64,000 nucleotides of DNA from Citrobacter sp. R56 (GTDB lineage: Bacteria; Pseudomonadota; Gammaproteobacteria; Enterobacterales; Enterobacteriaceae). Both the position numbers and the translations under genes were made by a program. How positions within the stretch are numbered: position 1 is the first letter of the stretch; the number at the start of each line of letters is the position of its first letter. The DNA lies in assembly GCF_016811995.1 (NCBI RefSeq), contig NZ_CP069159.1:4154001-4218000 (forward strand), in the 5' to 3' direction. Under the pieces are notes generated by a model. That model saw only the letters and a list, made by a program, of their open reading frames with translations. It made no database searches and was not told where the DNA came from. Below, piece after piece: positions 23,122 to 35,614 of the stretch.

Positions 23122-23300
23122 ATGCGTATCGCTCAGGTTCTTGAACTTGCCTCCCGTGATGACTCATACCATAACCACATGACTTCTTTGTGGATTATCT
23201 CGACCCTGAACTTATCTCACGTTGCCAGGAAGAAACTGGGGCAGTCACGCTGCCTCAACGCCGCTTCCCGACTGGTGTGGACTGACGCTGCCTGGTGTAT
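23122..23300 (+). pseudogene. IS4-family transposase N-terminal remnant
   Basis: The start MRIAQVLELASRDDSYHNHMTSL matches the N-terminus of IS4-type transposase (MHIGQALDLVSRYDS), written here in short pieces. After a frameshift near 23188 the next frame reads FVDYLDPELISRCQEETGAVTL (23189-23250), as in IS4 (YLDPELISRCLAESGTVTL). Nothing of the catalytic part follows. It is a truncated, frameshifted remnant. Confidence 0.75.
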
Positions 23301-24346
23301 TCTGGCGCACCCCGGATATCGCCCCGTAATTCATGACGTTCTTCTCCCGGCTAATCAGCATGCGGCATAAAAAGTTCATCATGCCCTGGGGCGTGAAGCA
23401 AACACAGTGCCTGCAGCAGAAATGGCTTAGAAGTGTCTGATTATCTCTGGTAATTCATTATGGGTATGGCAGAGACCCTTTTACCGTTATGTTCTTTTTT
23501 TTTCGTAAGCGTACGCCGTGCCGCCTCACTGATACCATGACACCATAGTGGAGGCGTTTGCTGAATTAATTCCGACACCGAATGCTTGACCAATAATTTT
23601 CAGTCGTAAAAATGAGAAAGCCCCAGCAATAAAACACCGGGGCTTTTAAGATACTTTCAAATTAATATTTAACATTCATCAACTTAATTATTTAATACTA
23701 CTGCTATAGATGTACATGTTTTTACAGGATATATCGGTACTTCAGATGCTGCTATCCTCCTAAAATCCTATTAGATAAATTTCTATCCTGTTTATTTCAT
23801 TGAGAATTATCCTGACGACTTTTCTCAATAAGTACATCGCCCGCGCGATATATACTCTTTGATGCGTTGCCTTACTATCTTCGCCGTCTTTTCGATGCCG
23901 TATCTGCTAGCTATCTAACCGCGAAATAACCATCAACAACAAGGCCTTACATCATCGCGCCATCATCCACATTATGCGATTGTAGAGATATACTACGTGA
24001 CCTTAAAACCTCTTCACACGGGGCAGAAACTTTCTGCTCAATATTGAAGAACCCAAACAAAAAACACTTCGTGGCCTTTATCGCATCTAACTTACTTAGC
24101 CTGGTAAGTCGTACCGCTTAATAACACTTTAACTTAATTCCACATCAGCTATAAGGTCAATCTACTCGTTATTAATCGCCTGTCAACACTGTATTTTAAT
24201 ACAGTGTTTATAAGATAATTCGTACCCGCATCACACGAAATAATCAAGACTCACTGACCTTTGGTTTGATGCACCCACAGCAAGACTGATACGGGAATTA
24301 CGGGTGCAGATAGCGGTATTAATTCTAGTCAAATCAAGCACGCGTT
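23301..24346. other. AT-rich island tail without a gene
   Basis: Over 1 kb with no open frame of useful length on either strand and no RNA gene I can recognise. It contains one terminator-like hairpin (23617-23647). Probably degenerate mobile DNA. Confidence 0.5.
23617..23647. terminator. Terminator-like hairpin in island remnant
   Basis: AAAGCCCC pairs with GGGGCTTT across a 14-base loop, with T-tract on the plus strand. It has no intact gene upstream, so it is probably left from a lost gene. Confidence 0.6.
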
Positions 24347-24430
24347 TTGAAAATCCCCATGTCCTTGGTTCGATTCCGAGTCCGGCACCACTATTCTAAA
24401 GAACCCGCCCAAAAGGCGGGTTTTTGCTTT
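24347..24430 (+). repeat. Right direct repeat of tRNA-Phe 3' end and terminator
   Basis: 84 bp matching 20726-20810 except for a G-to-A change in the anticodon-arm segment and loss of one G in the acceptor (TCCGGCACCA instead of TCCGGGCACCA). It contains no 5' half of a tRNA, so it is not a functional gene. It marks the distal end of the integrated element. Confidence 0.9.
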
Positions 24431-24571
24431 TTAGCGATCCGCCAGATTTCTGGTCGTGCTGTCCACAGATTCCACCGCTTCCCTCTGTACTATATCCGAG
24501 TACTTTCCCTTAGTATCACGCCTCTCCTTTGGTCACAGTTCCCCATTCTGCTGATTTTCAGACAGGGAGCA

Positions 24572-26197
24572 TCACGGTTTGTCCGAGGTTTCTTTTTTTG
24601 CCTTCTCCGTGGCCTTGTTGGTATGTTTCGGGGCGACGTCACTGAGTGAGTCCTCTGCGTCTTTCTCTTTACGCGCGACTTCGTCCATGATGAGTCGATA
24701 GGCGATGTAGTACTTGTAGATGTTACTCACATAGGTGACTGTCTCAGCACCTATCTGCTCAGCAGCCAGATATTCCACGTTGCCAAACCAGACATCAGGA
24801 TCAAAGCCGCGCGTCTTTGTTTCGGCGCGTAGCCGGGCAATGCGGGCCGCCCCCGCGTTGTAAGAGGCGAACGAGAAGAGCGCCTTATCAAGCTGGGTCA
24901 TCGGCTCATCACCGTAGTAATTGTCTATCATCCAGCGCATGTACTTCACCCCGGCATGAATGTTGGGATCCAGCTTCCGGATGTCGCCCACTTTCATTTC
25001 TTTGCCCGTACGCGGCATCACCTGCATCACGCCAATGGCCCCCACATGGCTTCGGGCTGACTGGTTGAGCCGCGACTCCTGATAACCCTGAGCGGCCATC
25101 AGCAGCCAGTCCACGTCATAGCGATCGCCGTACTTTCTGAACAAAGCCACCATATTCAGCAGTTTGCGACGCTCCTTCTCCGCTGCGGCACTTTTGACAT
25201 ACTTTGCGCTCTTCAGATAGCGAAACAAAAGGATGTTACCCAGTTTGCTGCCCTGGCCATTTTCCTTAACGAAGTCATTCAGTAACGCGAGAAGTTCAGG
25301 GCTATTTTTGCGTACAGCCCACGCGATATTGGCATCGTCGCGCAACACGATATCTTCGTGTATCTGAATTTTTGGAAACACCTGTTTCCAAAACTCTGCT
25401 TTATGCCGATCGACGACGATCAGCGGGATAAGACCGGCATTCAGCATCTCGATAAGATCTTCATCCTCAAGTGATTCAGGGGCTTCCTCGAGAAAAACGG
25501 GGGGACGTGAGGCTTTAGCAAAGCGTGCATTAAGCGCCTTCAGGCTCTCGTAATAGCTTGATGATGGACGCACAAACACCGTCTTGCCCGAGAGTTGCTC
25601 CAGGGTCTCTACCTTAGGAGAGTTGGGACCCGAGAGCAGCAGTTCTTTGACATTGAGATACAGGGGAATGGTGAAATCCACGAGTTTCTGACGATCCGGG
25701 GTAATCGTCAGATTCGCAGCGGCGATATCTCCCCGCCCCTCGTTAAGGGCCATAAACAGCTGATCACGCGCCACCGGCACGAAGATAATGCGGACTTTGA
25801 GGTGGCGTTGTTTTAGCTTGTCCTCCTTCAGTAACCTGGCGTTGAGTTCGCGTTCAAACGCCATAAACACGTCATGGGTGGCTCCGCGCTGGGTTCCCTT
25901 GTTGATGAAGAAGAACGTCTTACTGTAAGTCGTCAGTACCCGGATCACCCGGCGATCGAGCATCCCTGGCAGATCCCCCACCCAGGGTTGCAGCAATTCA
26001 TCCATGTTGACTTCGAGCACCTCTCGCTCCTCCGACTGAGGCTGATCACCTTCAGCAGAATCAGCAGGAGACTGGCCTTGCTCAGCAGTTACAGCAGGCG
26101 GCTGATTTTGCTCAGCAGAAGCAGCATACACGGGGGCGACGAGCAGCAGTGCGGTAATAAGGGCGATGAAAAAACGGTGAAACGAGAGGGCATTCAT
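24572..26197 (-). CDS. MltF-like membrane-bound lytic murein transglycosylase
   Basis: A 541-residue exported protein. A signal peptide (FFIALITALLLVAPVYA) is followed by a low-complexity linker of about 35 residues with three repeats of the pattern AEQxQxPA. Next is a type-3 solute-binding domain (about residues 80-320), then an SLT lytic-transglycosylase domain (from about 350) with the catalytic Glu in GYQESRLNQ (about residue 374) and the motif GVMQVMP. The architecture is that of MltF (YfhD), which cleaves peptidoglycan and is regulated by its binding domain, but the sequence is not that of the core mltF. The start at 26197 has a GGAG site. The tail is rich in Lys and Glu. It is divergent from the sugar cluster and its own target is unknown. 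Confidence 0.85.
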   Translation of the reverse strand: MNALSFHRFFIALITALLLVAPVYAASAEQNQPPAVTAEQGQSPADSAEGDQPQSEEREVLEVNMDELLQPWVGDLPGMLDRRVIRVLTTYSKTFFFINKGTQRGATHDVFMAFERELNARLLKEDKLKQRHLKVRIIFVPVARDQLFMALNEGRGDIAAANLTITPDRQKLVDFTIPLYLNVKELLLSGPNSPKVETLEQLSGKTVFVRPSSSYYESLKALNARFAKASRPPVFLEEAPESLEDEDLIEMLNAGLIPLIVVDRHKAEFWKQVFPKIQIHEDIVLRDDANIAWAVRKNSPELLALLNDFVKENGQGSKLGNILLFRYLKSAKYVKSAAAEKERRKLLNMVALFRKYGDRYDVDWLLMAAQGYQESRLNQSARSHVGAIGVMQVMPRTGKEMKVGDIRKLDPNIHAGVKYMRWMIDNYYGDEPMTQLDKALFSFASYNAGAARIARLRAETKTRGFDPDVWFGNVEYLAAEQIGAETVTYVSNIYKYYIAYRLIMDEVARKEKDAEDSLSDVAPKHTNKATEKAKKETSDKP

Positions 26198-26531
26198 GGC
26201 GAGAGACTCCGCATGGCGCATCCTTTCATTTTAGCCAACGCCGGAACTCTCTGACGTATATCTGGTGCACTTCGACAGTTTCCAGAAACTGCGTTACGCC
26301 AGTGATGACGCGTTTAAAAACCCAAATCTTGCGCCGCTCGGCAGAAATCATTGTCCTGACTTGCATTTTTATACCTTGTGCACTGCACTCAAATTCAGGA
26401 GACAATCGACAACGCCGGGTGAGAATGATGGGGATCAGCGACGTAGCGTGGGAGGGAACGTATCGGGTTCCGGGAGTCATAAACCCTACCCGCTGTAATG
26501 GCATATACCTGAATAAACAAGGAATGTCCTT
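26198..26531. promoter_or_regulatory. Divergent intergenic region, MltF-like gene / sugar cluster
   Basis: 334 bp between the two divergent start codons. No gene is supported. It must hold the promoter of the five-gene sugar operon, which starts with a GTG codon preceded by AAGGA. No known operator motif was recognised and no regulator gene lies nearby. Confidence 0.5.
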
Positions 26532-28019
26532 GTGAGCCTCGCCATTGAATTTGTCGGTATCTGCAAAGCATTTGGCCCAGTGCGCGTGTTGCATGGGGTG
26601 AGTTTTACGCTGGCGCCGGGAAAAATATATGGCCTGTTGGGGGAAAACGGCGCCGGTAAATCAACCCTGATGAAAATTCTCGCCGGTTACGAACAGGCCA
26701 GCGAGGGAGAAGTGCGTATTGACGGTACGGCCCGTCATTTCCGTTCTTCGCGTGACGCCGAACAAGCCGGAGTGGTATTGATCCATCAGGAATTCAATCT
26801 TGCCGAGCACCTCACGATTGCCCAAAATATTTTCCTCGGCCATGAATACAAACGGGGCTGGCTGCTGGATGAGCGCGCCATGGAACAGGCGAGCGCGCGC
26901 TGTCTTGCCGACGTCGGTCTCAGGATCTCCCCGAATACGCTGGTACGGCGGCTGATCGTCGCAGAGAAGCAGTTGGTCGAGATAGCCAAAGCATTATCAC
27001 GCCAGGCGCGTTTGTTAATCATGGACGAACCCACCGCCACGCTGACCCCAGCGGAAACAGAACGATTATTCGCCCTGATAGGCAAGCTTAAGGAAGATGG
27101 GGTCACCATCATCTATATTTCTCACAAACTGGATGAGGTCAAATACCTCACCGATGAGGTCGTCGTGATGCGCGATGGCCGCTTCGTTACCCGCGCCGCC
27201 ACCGCCGATCTCACGCGCCAGCAGATGGCAAACCTGATGGTTGGGCGTGACATGTCCGACATGTTTCCCCCGAAGCGTTCACCTGCCAGAGAGGCGCCCA
27301 TTGCCCTGGCCGTCGAAGGACTGTCAGTACCCGGCTGGATCGACGAGCTCAGCTTTAACGTTCGCGCGGGCGAGATCCTCGGCTTCGCCGGTCTGGTCGG
27401 CGCCGGACGCACTGAGGCTTTTGAAGCCATCGTGGGGCTGCGGCCACGCAGTGCCGGTACGCTGACGCTGGGGGGAAAAAAAGTTCGTCCCGGCAACCCA
27501 CGCGACGCCATGCGTCATGGCCTCACGTATATGCCGGAAGATCGCAAAGGTAAGGGCTTGCATATCAATTTGGGGTTGAGCGAAAACCTGACGCTGATGA
27601 CGCTGGAACGCTACGCCACGCCTTTACTCAATCAGCGCGCTGAACGGGAAGCGCTTGAGCAGGCGGTAACGGTTTTTGGGCTCAAAGTGGGTGATCTTAG
27701 CGCCAGGGCGCGCATGCTCTCCGGGGGAAATCAACAAAAACTGGTGCTGGCCAAATACCTGCACCCGGACCCACGCGTTATCGTGCTCGATGAGCCCACC
27801 CGTGGCGTCGATGTGGGGGCAAAAAGAGACATCTATTTTTTGATCCAACGACTTGCCACAGAAGGACGCGCCGTGATTGTCATCTCCAGCGAGTTGATAG
27901 AACTGATCGGTTTGTGCCATCGCGTACTGGTGTTACGTGCGGGGCGGTTGCAGGCAGAGCTTAGCGCTGAGAATCTGAACGAAGAGGAGCTGATCACCTA
28001 TGCAACCGGCACCCGCTGA
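26532..28019 (+). CDS. Sugar ABC transporter ATPase (RbsA-like, two nucleotide domains)
   Basis: A 495-residue duplicated ATPase of the RbsA/MglA type. The first domain has Walker [10 protein letters not shown] (about residues 37-45), Walker [10 protein letters not shown] and the signature region. The second has a degenerate Walker A ([13 protein letters not shown]), [15 protein letters not shown] and [20 protein letters not shown]. It starts at GTG 26532 after AACAAGGA. The stop overlaps the permease start by 20 bp, so the genes are one operon. It belongs to a carbohydrate uptake system; the substrate cannot be read from the sequence. Confidence 0.93.
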   Translation: MSLAIEFVGICKAFGPVRVLHGVSFTLAPGKIYGLLGENGAGKSTLMKILAGYEQASEGEVRIDGTARHFRSSRDAEQAGVVLIHQEFNLAEHLTIAQNIFLGHEYKRGWLLDERAMEQASARCLADVGLRISPNTLVRRLIVAEKQLVEIAKALSRQARLLIMDEPTATLTPAETERLFALIGKLKEDGVTIIYISHKLDEVKYLTDEVVVMRDGRFVTRAATADLTRQQMANLMVGRDMSDMFPPKRSPAREAPIALAVEGLSVPGWIDELSFNVRAGEILGFAGLVGAGRTEAFEAIVGLRPRSAGTLTLGGKKVRPGNPRDAMRHGLTYMPEDRKGKGLHINLGLSENLTLMTLERYATPLLNQRAEREALEQAVTVFGLKVGDLSARARMLSGGNQQKLVLAKYLHPDPRVIVLDEPTRGVDVGAKRDIYFLIQRLATEGRAVIVISSELIELIGLCHRVLVLRAGRLQAELSAENLNEEELITYATGTR

Positions 28020-28983
28020 TCTTTTCGTTGTCTTCCGTCGCACCTGGTCGCACCTTTCAGGATTTGGCCCACTGATTGGGTTGATTCTGTTGTGTATCAC
28101 CGGCACCCTGCTTAACCCGGATTTTGCCACCCTCGACAACCTGATGAATGTGCTGACCCGCACTGCGTTTATTGGCATCATCGCGGTGGGCATGACCTTT
28201 GTCATTATGTCCGGCGGTATCGATCTTTCGGTGGGCTCCATGGCCGCACTGATCGCAGGCTGTGTGATCCTGTTTATGAATCACTTCACCGGTAATCCCC
28301 TGGCTGGCGTAGTGTTGGGAGCCCTATTTGCTCTGGTGCTGGGCGCACTGTTTGGTTCCTTGCATGGCTTGCTGATTACCAAAGGGCAGATCGAAGCCTT
28401 TGTCGTCACCCTGGGCACCCTGGGTATCTTTCGGGCTTGCCTCACCTGGCTGGCGGATGGGGGCGCACTCACGCTCGCTGACACTCAGGCGGATATCTAC
28501 AGCCCTGTCTATTATGGCAGTTTGCTCGGCGTGCCCATCCCGGTGTGGGTATTTGCCATCGTGGCACTGGCGGGCGGGCTGTTACTCAACCGTACCGCTT
28601 TTGGCCGCTATGCGCAGGCCATCGGATCGAACGAGCAGGTCGCGCGCTATGCCGCGATCCGCGTCGATCGCATCAAGATCCTGACCTATGCGCTGCTCGG
28701 TTTCTGTGTGGGAATCGCCACCTTGCTGTATGTTCCACGGCTGGGCTCCGCTACTCCGAGTACCGGCCTGTTGTGGGAGCTGGAAGCCATCGCTGCCGTA
28801 GTGGTGGGCGGGACGACCCTCAAGGGAGGGGAAGGACGCATTGTCGGTACGGTGATCGGCGCCATCCTGCTTTCCGTGATCAGTAACATTCTTAATCTCA
28901 CCAGCATCATCAGCGTTTATCTCAACGCCGCCGTCCAGGGGGTGGTCATTATCATCGTCGCTTTTCTGCAACGCGGGCGCTGA
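28000..28983 (+). CDS. Sugar ABC transporter permease (RbsC-like)
   Basis: A 327-residue inner-membrane permease with eight or so hydrophobic helices. The signature [12 protein letters not shown] (N-terminal half) and [18 protein letters not shown] (C-terminal half) are hallmarks of the RbsC/XylH family. The start is inside the ATPase gene, overlapping by 20 bp. The binding-protein gene follows after 66 bp. Confidence 0.93.
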   Translation: MQPAPADLFVVFRRTWSHLSGFGPLIGLILLCITGTLLNPDFATLDNLMNVLTRTAFIGIIAVGMTFVIMSGGIDLSVGSMAALIAGCVILFMNHFTGNPLAGVVLGALFALVLGALFGSLHGLLITKGQIEAFVVTLGTLGIFRACLTWLADGGALTLADTQADIYSPVYYGSLLGVPIPVWVFAIVALAGGLLLNRTAFGRYAQAIGSNEQVARYAAIRVDRIKILTYALLGFCVGIATLLYVPRLGSATPSTGLLWELEAIAAVVVGGTTLKGGEGRIVGTVIGAILLSVISNILNLTSIISVYLNAAVQGVVIIIVAFLQRGR

Positions 28984-29049
28984 AGGAGTGGTAACAGAAG
29001 AAATCCGCGGGCACGCGGGCAAACCGTTTGATTTACTGGAGATAACTCG

Positions 29050-30003
29050 ATGAATAAAGCGCTTCGCATTATTGGTGCCAGTGTCCTTGCCTGCTCGCTC
29101 AACACCAGCTGGGCGGCAGAGAGTGTAACGCTGGGTGTCTCTATTCCCACGGCCACCCACAGTTTTACCTCCGGCATCGTCTGGTGGGCCAACAAGGCCA
29201 AAGCAGATTTAGAGAAAGAACATCCCGATCTCAAGGTCATCGTGAAAACGGCCGCCAACGCCCCCGAACAGGCTAATCAATTGCAGGATCTGTTAACGGT
29301 TAACAAAATGAACACCCTGGTGATTTTCCCCTTTGAATCCGCAACGCTGACCAAGCCAGTGGCGCAGGTGAAGGATAAAGGCGTGTACGTTACGGTCGTT
29401 GACAGAGGGTTGACCGACACCAAAGCCCAGGATGCTTACGTTGCCGGTGACAATACCGCATTTGGCAAACTGCCTGCCGAATATCTGGCGAAGGTGATGG
29501 GCGGAAAAGGTGAACTGGTCGCCTTGCGCGGCATTCCAACCACGCTGGATAACGAGCGCTTTGACGCTTTCACTGCCGTTATCAAACAACACCCTGAAAT
29601 GAAAATTCTTGATGCCAAATACGGCAACTGGAACCGGGATGATGCCTTCAAAGTGATGCAAGACTTCCTCACGCGCTATAAGCATATTGATGCCGTCTGG
29701 GCTGCCGATGATGATATGGCGGTGGGCGTGCTCAAGGCCATTGACCAGGCTAAACGTGATGACATCAAAATCGTCTTTGGTGGCGCCGGTGCCAAAGGGG
29801 CGATCAAAACGTTGATGGAGGGAAGCGATCCGCGCATCCAGGCTAACGTCTCCTATTCACCCAAGTTTATCTACGATGCGATCAAACTGACCGCAGAGGC
29901 GCGCCTGCAGGGCAAGGAACTGCCTGCCAAAACCATTATTCCTTCGGTGTTGATCACCAAAGAGAATGCCAAAGATTTCTACTTCCCTGATTCACCGTTC
30001 TGA
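29050..30003 (+). CDS. Periplasmic sugar-binding protein (RbsB-like)
   Basis: A 317-residue substrate-binding protein with a signal peptide ([22 protein letters not shown]) and the type-1 periplasmic fold seen in ribose and related binding proteins. Landmarks are [15 protein letters not shown] at the N-terminus, the region [17 protein letters not shown], and the hinge motif [14 protein letters not shown]. Start 29050 has a TGGAGAT ribosome site. It delivers substrate to the permease above. It is not the core ribose protein; the ligand-contact residues cannot be inferred by eye. Confidence 0.92.
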   Translation: MNKALRIIGASVLACSLNTSWAAESVTLGVSIPTATHSFTSGIVWWANKAKADLEKEHPDLKVIVKTAANAPEQANQLQDLLTVNKMNTLVIFPFESATLTKPVAQVKDKGVYVTVVDRGLTDTKAQDAYVAGDNTAFGKLPAEYLAKVMGGKGELVALRGIPTTLDNERFDAFTAVIKQHPEMKILDAKYGNWNRDDAFKVMQDFLTRYKHIDAVWAADDDMAVGVLKAIDQAKRDDIKIVFGGAGAKGAIKTLMEGSDPRIQANVSYSPKFIYDAIKLTAEARLQGKELPAKTIIPSVLITKENAKDFYFPDSPF

Positions 30004-30074
30004 GTTTATGTATAAGCGGGGTGTGTAGATCACCCCGCAACACCCACTTTCACCGCATGATGAAGGAGTTGCGC

Positions 30075-31139
30075 ATGAAAACCCTCAAAGGACCGGCTGT
30101 CTTTCTTGCACAATTTATCGGTGACCGCCCTCCCTTCGATACGTTGCAGGGGCTGGCTGGCTGGGCCGCAGGTCTGGGGTTCAAGGGAGTGCAGCTCCCC
30201 ACTAATCATCCCCATCTGTTCGATTTGAACCTGGCGGCACACAGTCAAACCTATTGTGACGAGGTCGCCGGACAGCTTGCAGAGCATGGGCTCGTCATCA
30301 CAGAGCTTTCTACTCACCTCCAGGGACAACTGGTGGCGGTACATCCGGCCTATGATTCCCTGTTTGACCAGTTCGCTGCGCCAGAGATGCGGGGGAAACC
30401 GGCCGCACGCACTGAGTGGGCGGTTAATCAACTGATGGCGGCGGCGAAGGCCTCCCAGCGTCTGGGGTTAACGGCACATGCGACCTTTAGCGGCGCCCTC
30501 GCCTGGCCTTATCTTTATCCCTGGCCCCAGCGACCGGCAGGCCTTATCGATGAAGCCTTTGCCGAGCTGGCACGTCGTTGGCGTCCTGTCCTGGATGCGT
30601 TTGATGAGCAGGGTGTTGACGTTTGCTATGAGCTACACCCCGGTGAAGATTTGCACGATGGGGTGACGTTCGAGCGTTTTCTGGCGGCACTGGATGCGCA
30701 TCCGCGCGCCAATATCCTCTATGACCCCAGCCACTTCTTATTGCAACAACTTGATTATCTGGCGTTTATCGACATATACCATCAGCGGATCAAGGCGTTT
30801 CACGTGAAAGATGCCGAGTTTCGCCCCTCCGGACGTCAGGGTGTGTATGGGGGGTATCAGGATTGGCTGGATCGTGCAGGACGTTTTCGCTCGCTCGGCG
30901 ACGGTCAGATAGACTTTACGGCGATTTTCTCGAAGCTGACCCAGTATGACTATTCAGGCTGGGCCGTTCTGGAGTGGGAGTGTGCCCTCAAACACCCAGA
31001 GAGCGGTGCTGCTGAAGGGGCGCAGTTTATCCGCCAGCACATCATTCGGGTGGCGGAGCATGCCTTCGACGACTTTGCCGACAGCCGTCTCGATCCGGCT
31101 CAGTTGTCCACCTTGCTGGGACTGGGAGCGAAAACATGA
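30075..31139 (+). CDS. TIM-barrel sugar isomerase/epimerase family protein
   Basis: A 354-residue cytosolic protein of the AP endonuclease 2/xylose-isomerase-like fold. Motifs include GFKGVQLPTNHPHLFD near the N-terminus, VCYELHPGEDLHDG, ILYDPSHFLLQQLDYLAF and WAVLEWECALKHPE, which carry the metal-binding Glu, Asp and His residues. I chose the ATG at 30075 preceded by AAGGAG; earlier in-frame ATGs lack a ribosome site. It overlaps the next gene in ATGA. Such proteins with a Gfo/Idh partner typically interconvert or degrade inositol-like or keto sugars; the exact substrate is unknown. Confidence 0.85.
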   Translation: MKTLKGPAVFLAQFIGDRPPFDTLQGLAGWAAGLGFKGVQLPTNHPHLFDLNLAAHSQTYCDEVAGQLAEHGLVITELSTHLQGQLVAVHPAYDSLFDQFAAPEMRGKPAARTEWAVNQLMAAAKASQRLGLTAHATFSGALAWPYLYPWPQRPAGLIDEAFAELARRWRPVLDAFDEQGVDVCYELHPGEDLHDGVTFERFLAALDAHPRANILYDPSHFLLQQLDYLAFIDIYHQRIKAFHVKDAEFRPSGRQGVYGGYQDWLDRAGRFRSLGDGQIDFTAIFSKLTQYDYSGWAVLEWECALKHPESGAAEGAQFIRQHIIRVAEHAFDDFADSRLDPAQLSTLLGLGAKT

Positions 31140-32272
31140 ATCGCCGTCTGCGTCTTGGCATGGTGGGCGGTGGACAAGGCGCCTTTATCGGTGCCGTACA
31201 CCGAATGGCCGCCCGGCTGGATGATCACTACGAACTGGTGGCGGCGGCCCTCTCAGGTGATCCCGAGCGCGCGGCGGCCAGTGCGGCTGAACTGAAACTC
31301 CCGCGCAGTTACAGCGATTTTCGCGAAATGGCGCGGCTAGAGTCGGCTCGTCCGGACGGCATAGAAGTCGTCGCTATCGTGACACCAAATCATCTGCATG
31401 CCCCTGTGGCAACCGCTTTTCTTGACGCCGGTATCCATGTGATCTGCGATAAACCGCTGGCGCTGACGCTCGGGGAAGGAGAAGCACTGGCCGCACTGGC
31501 AAAACGGCAGCAGCTACTGTTTGCCGTGACGCATACCTACAGCGGATACCCGATGGTGCGCCATGCCCGCGCCCTGGTGGCCGCGGGTGAACTTGGCGAA
31601 CTGCGTTATGTGCAGGTGGAATATCTTCAGGACTGGCTGGCAGAACCCCTGGAGGCCAGCGGCCATCGGCAGGCGGCCTGGCGCACCGACCCCGCACGGG
31701 CCGGTCAGGCTGGTTGCCTGGGTGACATCGGCACACATGCCTGGCATCTCGCCGCCTTTGTCAGTGGTCAGTTGCCGGAGGCGCTCAGCGCCGAGCTTCA
31801 CACCTTTGTCCCCGGCAGGCGGGTTGACGATCATGTTCAGGTCTGGATGCGTTATCCCAATGGCGGCCGGGGTTCACTGATTGCAAGTCAGGTCGCCAGC
31901 GGCGAGGAAAACCGACTAGTGCTGCGTCTCTACGGATCCCGAGCCAGTTTAGTCTTCAGTCAGGAGGAGCCGAACCAGCTTTGGTTTACCCCACTTGCGG
32001 GTCAGGCACAGCGGCTGACACGGGGACGCAGCGTGAGTCCGGCGGCAACACATGCCACTCGCGTACCAGCGGGTCATCCGGAGGGTTATCTGGAAGCTTT
32101 CGCTCAGCTGTATACCGATGCAGCACTGCGCATTCATGCCATGCAGGCTGGAGTTGCTCCCCCGCCTGAGACAGACGATCTTCCCTGTGTGGAAGAGGGG
32201 GTGAACGGCATGCGTTTTATTGATGCGGCGCTAGACAGTCACCGTGCAGGTGGTGCCTGGATACCGTTCTAA
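31136..32272 (+). CDS. Gfo/Idh/MocA family oxidoreductase
   Basis: A 378-residue NAD(P)-dependent sugar or polyol dehydrogenase. The N-terminal Rossmann motif is GMVGGGQGAFIGAVH (about residues 9-23); the catalytic segment CDKPLALTLGEGEAL (EKP-type motif as DKP) lies near residue 105. The typical C-terminal alpha/beta domain follows, including GDIGTHAWHLAAF. It begins in the overlap ATGA with the isomerase gene and is the last gene of the operon, followed by a REP element. Working with the preceding isomerase, it probably oxidises the imported sugar; no kinase or regulator is present. Confidence 0.88.
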   Translation: MNRRLRLGMVGGGQGAFIGAVHRMAARLDDHYELVAAALSGDPERAAASAAELKLPRSYSDFREMARLESARPDGIEVVAIVTPNHLHAPVATAFLDAGIHVICDKPLALTLGEGEALAALAKRQQLLFAVTHTYSGYPMVRHARALVAAGELGELRYVQVEYLQDWLAEPLEASGHRQAAWRTDPARAGQAGCLGDIGTHAWHLAAFVSGQLPEALSAELHTFVPGRRVDDHVQVWMRYPNGGRGSLIASQVASGEENRLVLRLYGSRASLVFSQEEPNQLWFTPLAGQAQRLTRGRSVSPAATHATRVPAGHPEGYLEAFAQLYTDAALRIHAMQAGVAPPPETDDLPCVEEGVNGMRFIDAALDSHRAGGAWIPF

Positions 32273-32368
32273 ATCCAAAATCGCCCATACCTCACGGAAA
32301 TGAGAGCTTCTGGACAGAAGGTTTTCAACCGTAGTGTGCATGAGTTATGGAAGAGTGGTTTTGTATCG

Positions 32369-32426
32369 TGCCAGATGGCGCTGCACTTATCAGGCCTACA
32401 AATCGGATAAACACCGCCATCCGGCA
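32369..32426. repeat. REP-type palindromic element
   Basis: TGCCAGATGGCGCTGC faces GCCATCCGGCA across CTTATCAGGCCTAC and CGGATAA, the usual layout of an enterobacterial REP pair. It lies between the sugar operon and the rRNA operon. Confidence 0.75.
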
Positions 32427-32447
32427 TTTCCCCCGGACCACAGACGC

Positions 32448-32475
32448 AAAAAAGCCCATCCGTCAGGATGGGCTT
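32448..32475 (-). terminator. rRNA operon terminator
   Basis: On the minus strand AAGCCCATCC-TGAC-GGATGGGCTT is a perfect 10-bp stem followed by TTTTTTGCG. It lies 13 bp downstream of the 5S gene end. Confidence 0.93.
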
Positions 32476-32488
32476 CTTCACTTGTTTG

Positions 32489-32608
32489 ATGCCTGGCAGT
32501 TCCCTACTCTCGCATGGGGAGACCCCACACTACCATCGGCGCTACGGCGTTTCACTTCTGAGTTCGGCATGGGGTCAGGTGGGACCACCGCGCTACAGCC
32601 GCCAGGCA
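32489..32608 (-). rRNA. rrf: 5S ribosomal RNA
   Basis: 120 bases on the minus strand beginning TGCCTGGCGGC and ending CTGCCAGGCAT, nearly identical to E. coli 5S rRNA. It is the last rRNA of the operon; no distal tRNA lies between it and the terminator. Confidence 0.98.
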
Positions 32609-32704
32609 AATTCTGTTTATCAACATGTCCTTTGAACATGTTAATTTAATCTGTATCAAGCTGATATTGATGTCTTTCTTCCACCAAAACACCTTTGGCG
32701 TTGT

Positions 32705-35614
<2,910 letters not shown>

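Larger units (their letters stand above)
20811..24346. mobile_element. Decayed genomic-island remnant at tRNA-Phe
   Basis: The 3.5 kb between the two direct repeats contains an intact-looking lpxA paralogue, IS903-like and IS4-like transposase fragments, and long stretches of broken AT-rich sequence. No integrase or excisionase frame is visible. At 20932-21186 and about 21190-21390 there are short open stretches (for example LSGLEKGSIRISLLIW and TKTFISALKNNLVQTE) that look like remains of proteins but that I cannot identify. The bounds by tRNA-end repeats and the IS debris support an old integrated element that lost its mobility genes. Confidence 0.8.

Noticed and set aside
24347..24430. Second tRNA-Phe gene
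   Set aside because: Only the 3' part is present and the acceptor stem has lost a base; it is the att-type repeat.
26222..26531. Open frames upstream of the sugar operon
   Set aside because: Overlapping short frames with no conserved sequence; region best read as a promoter.
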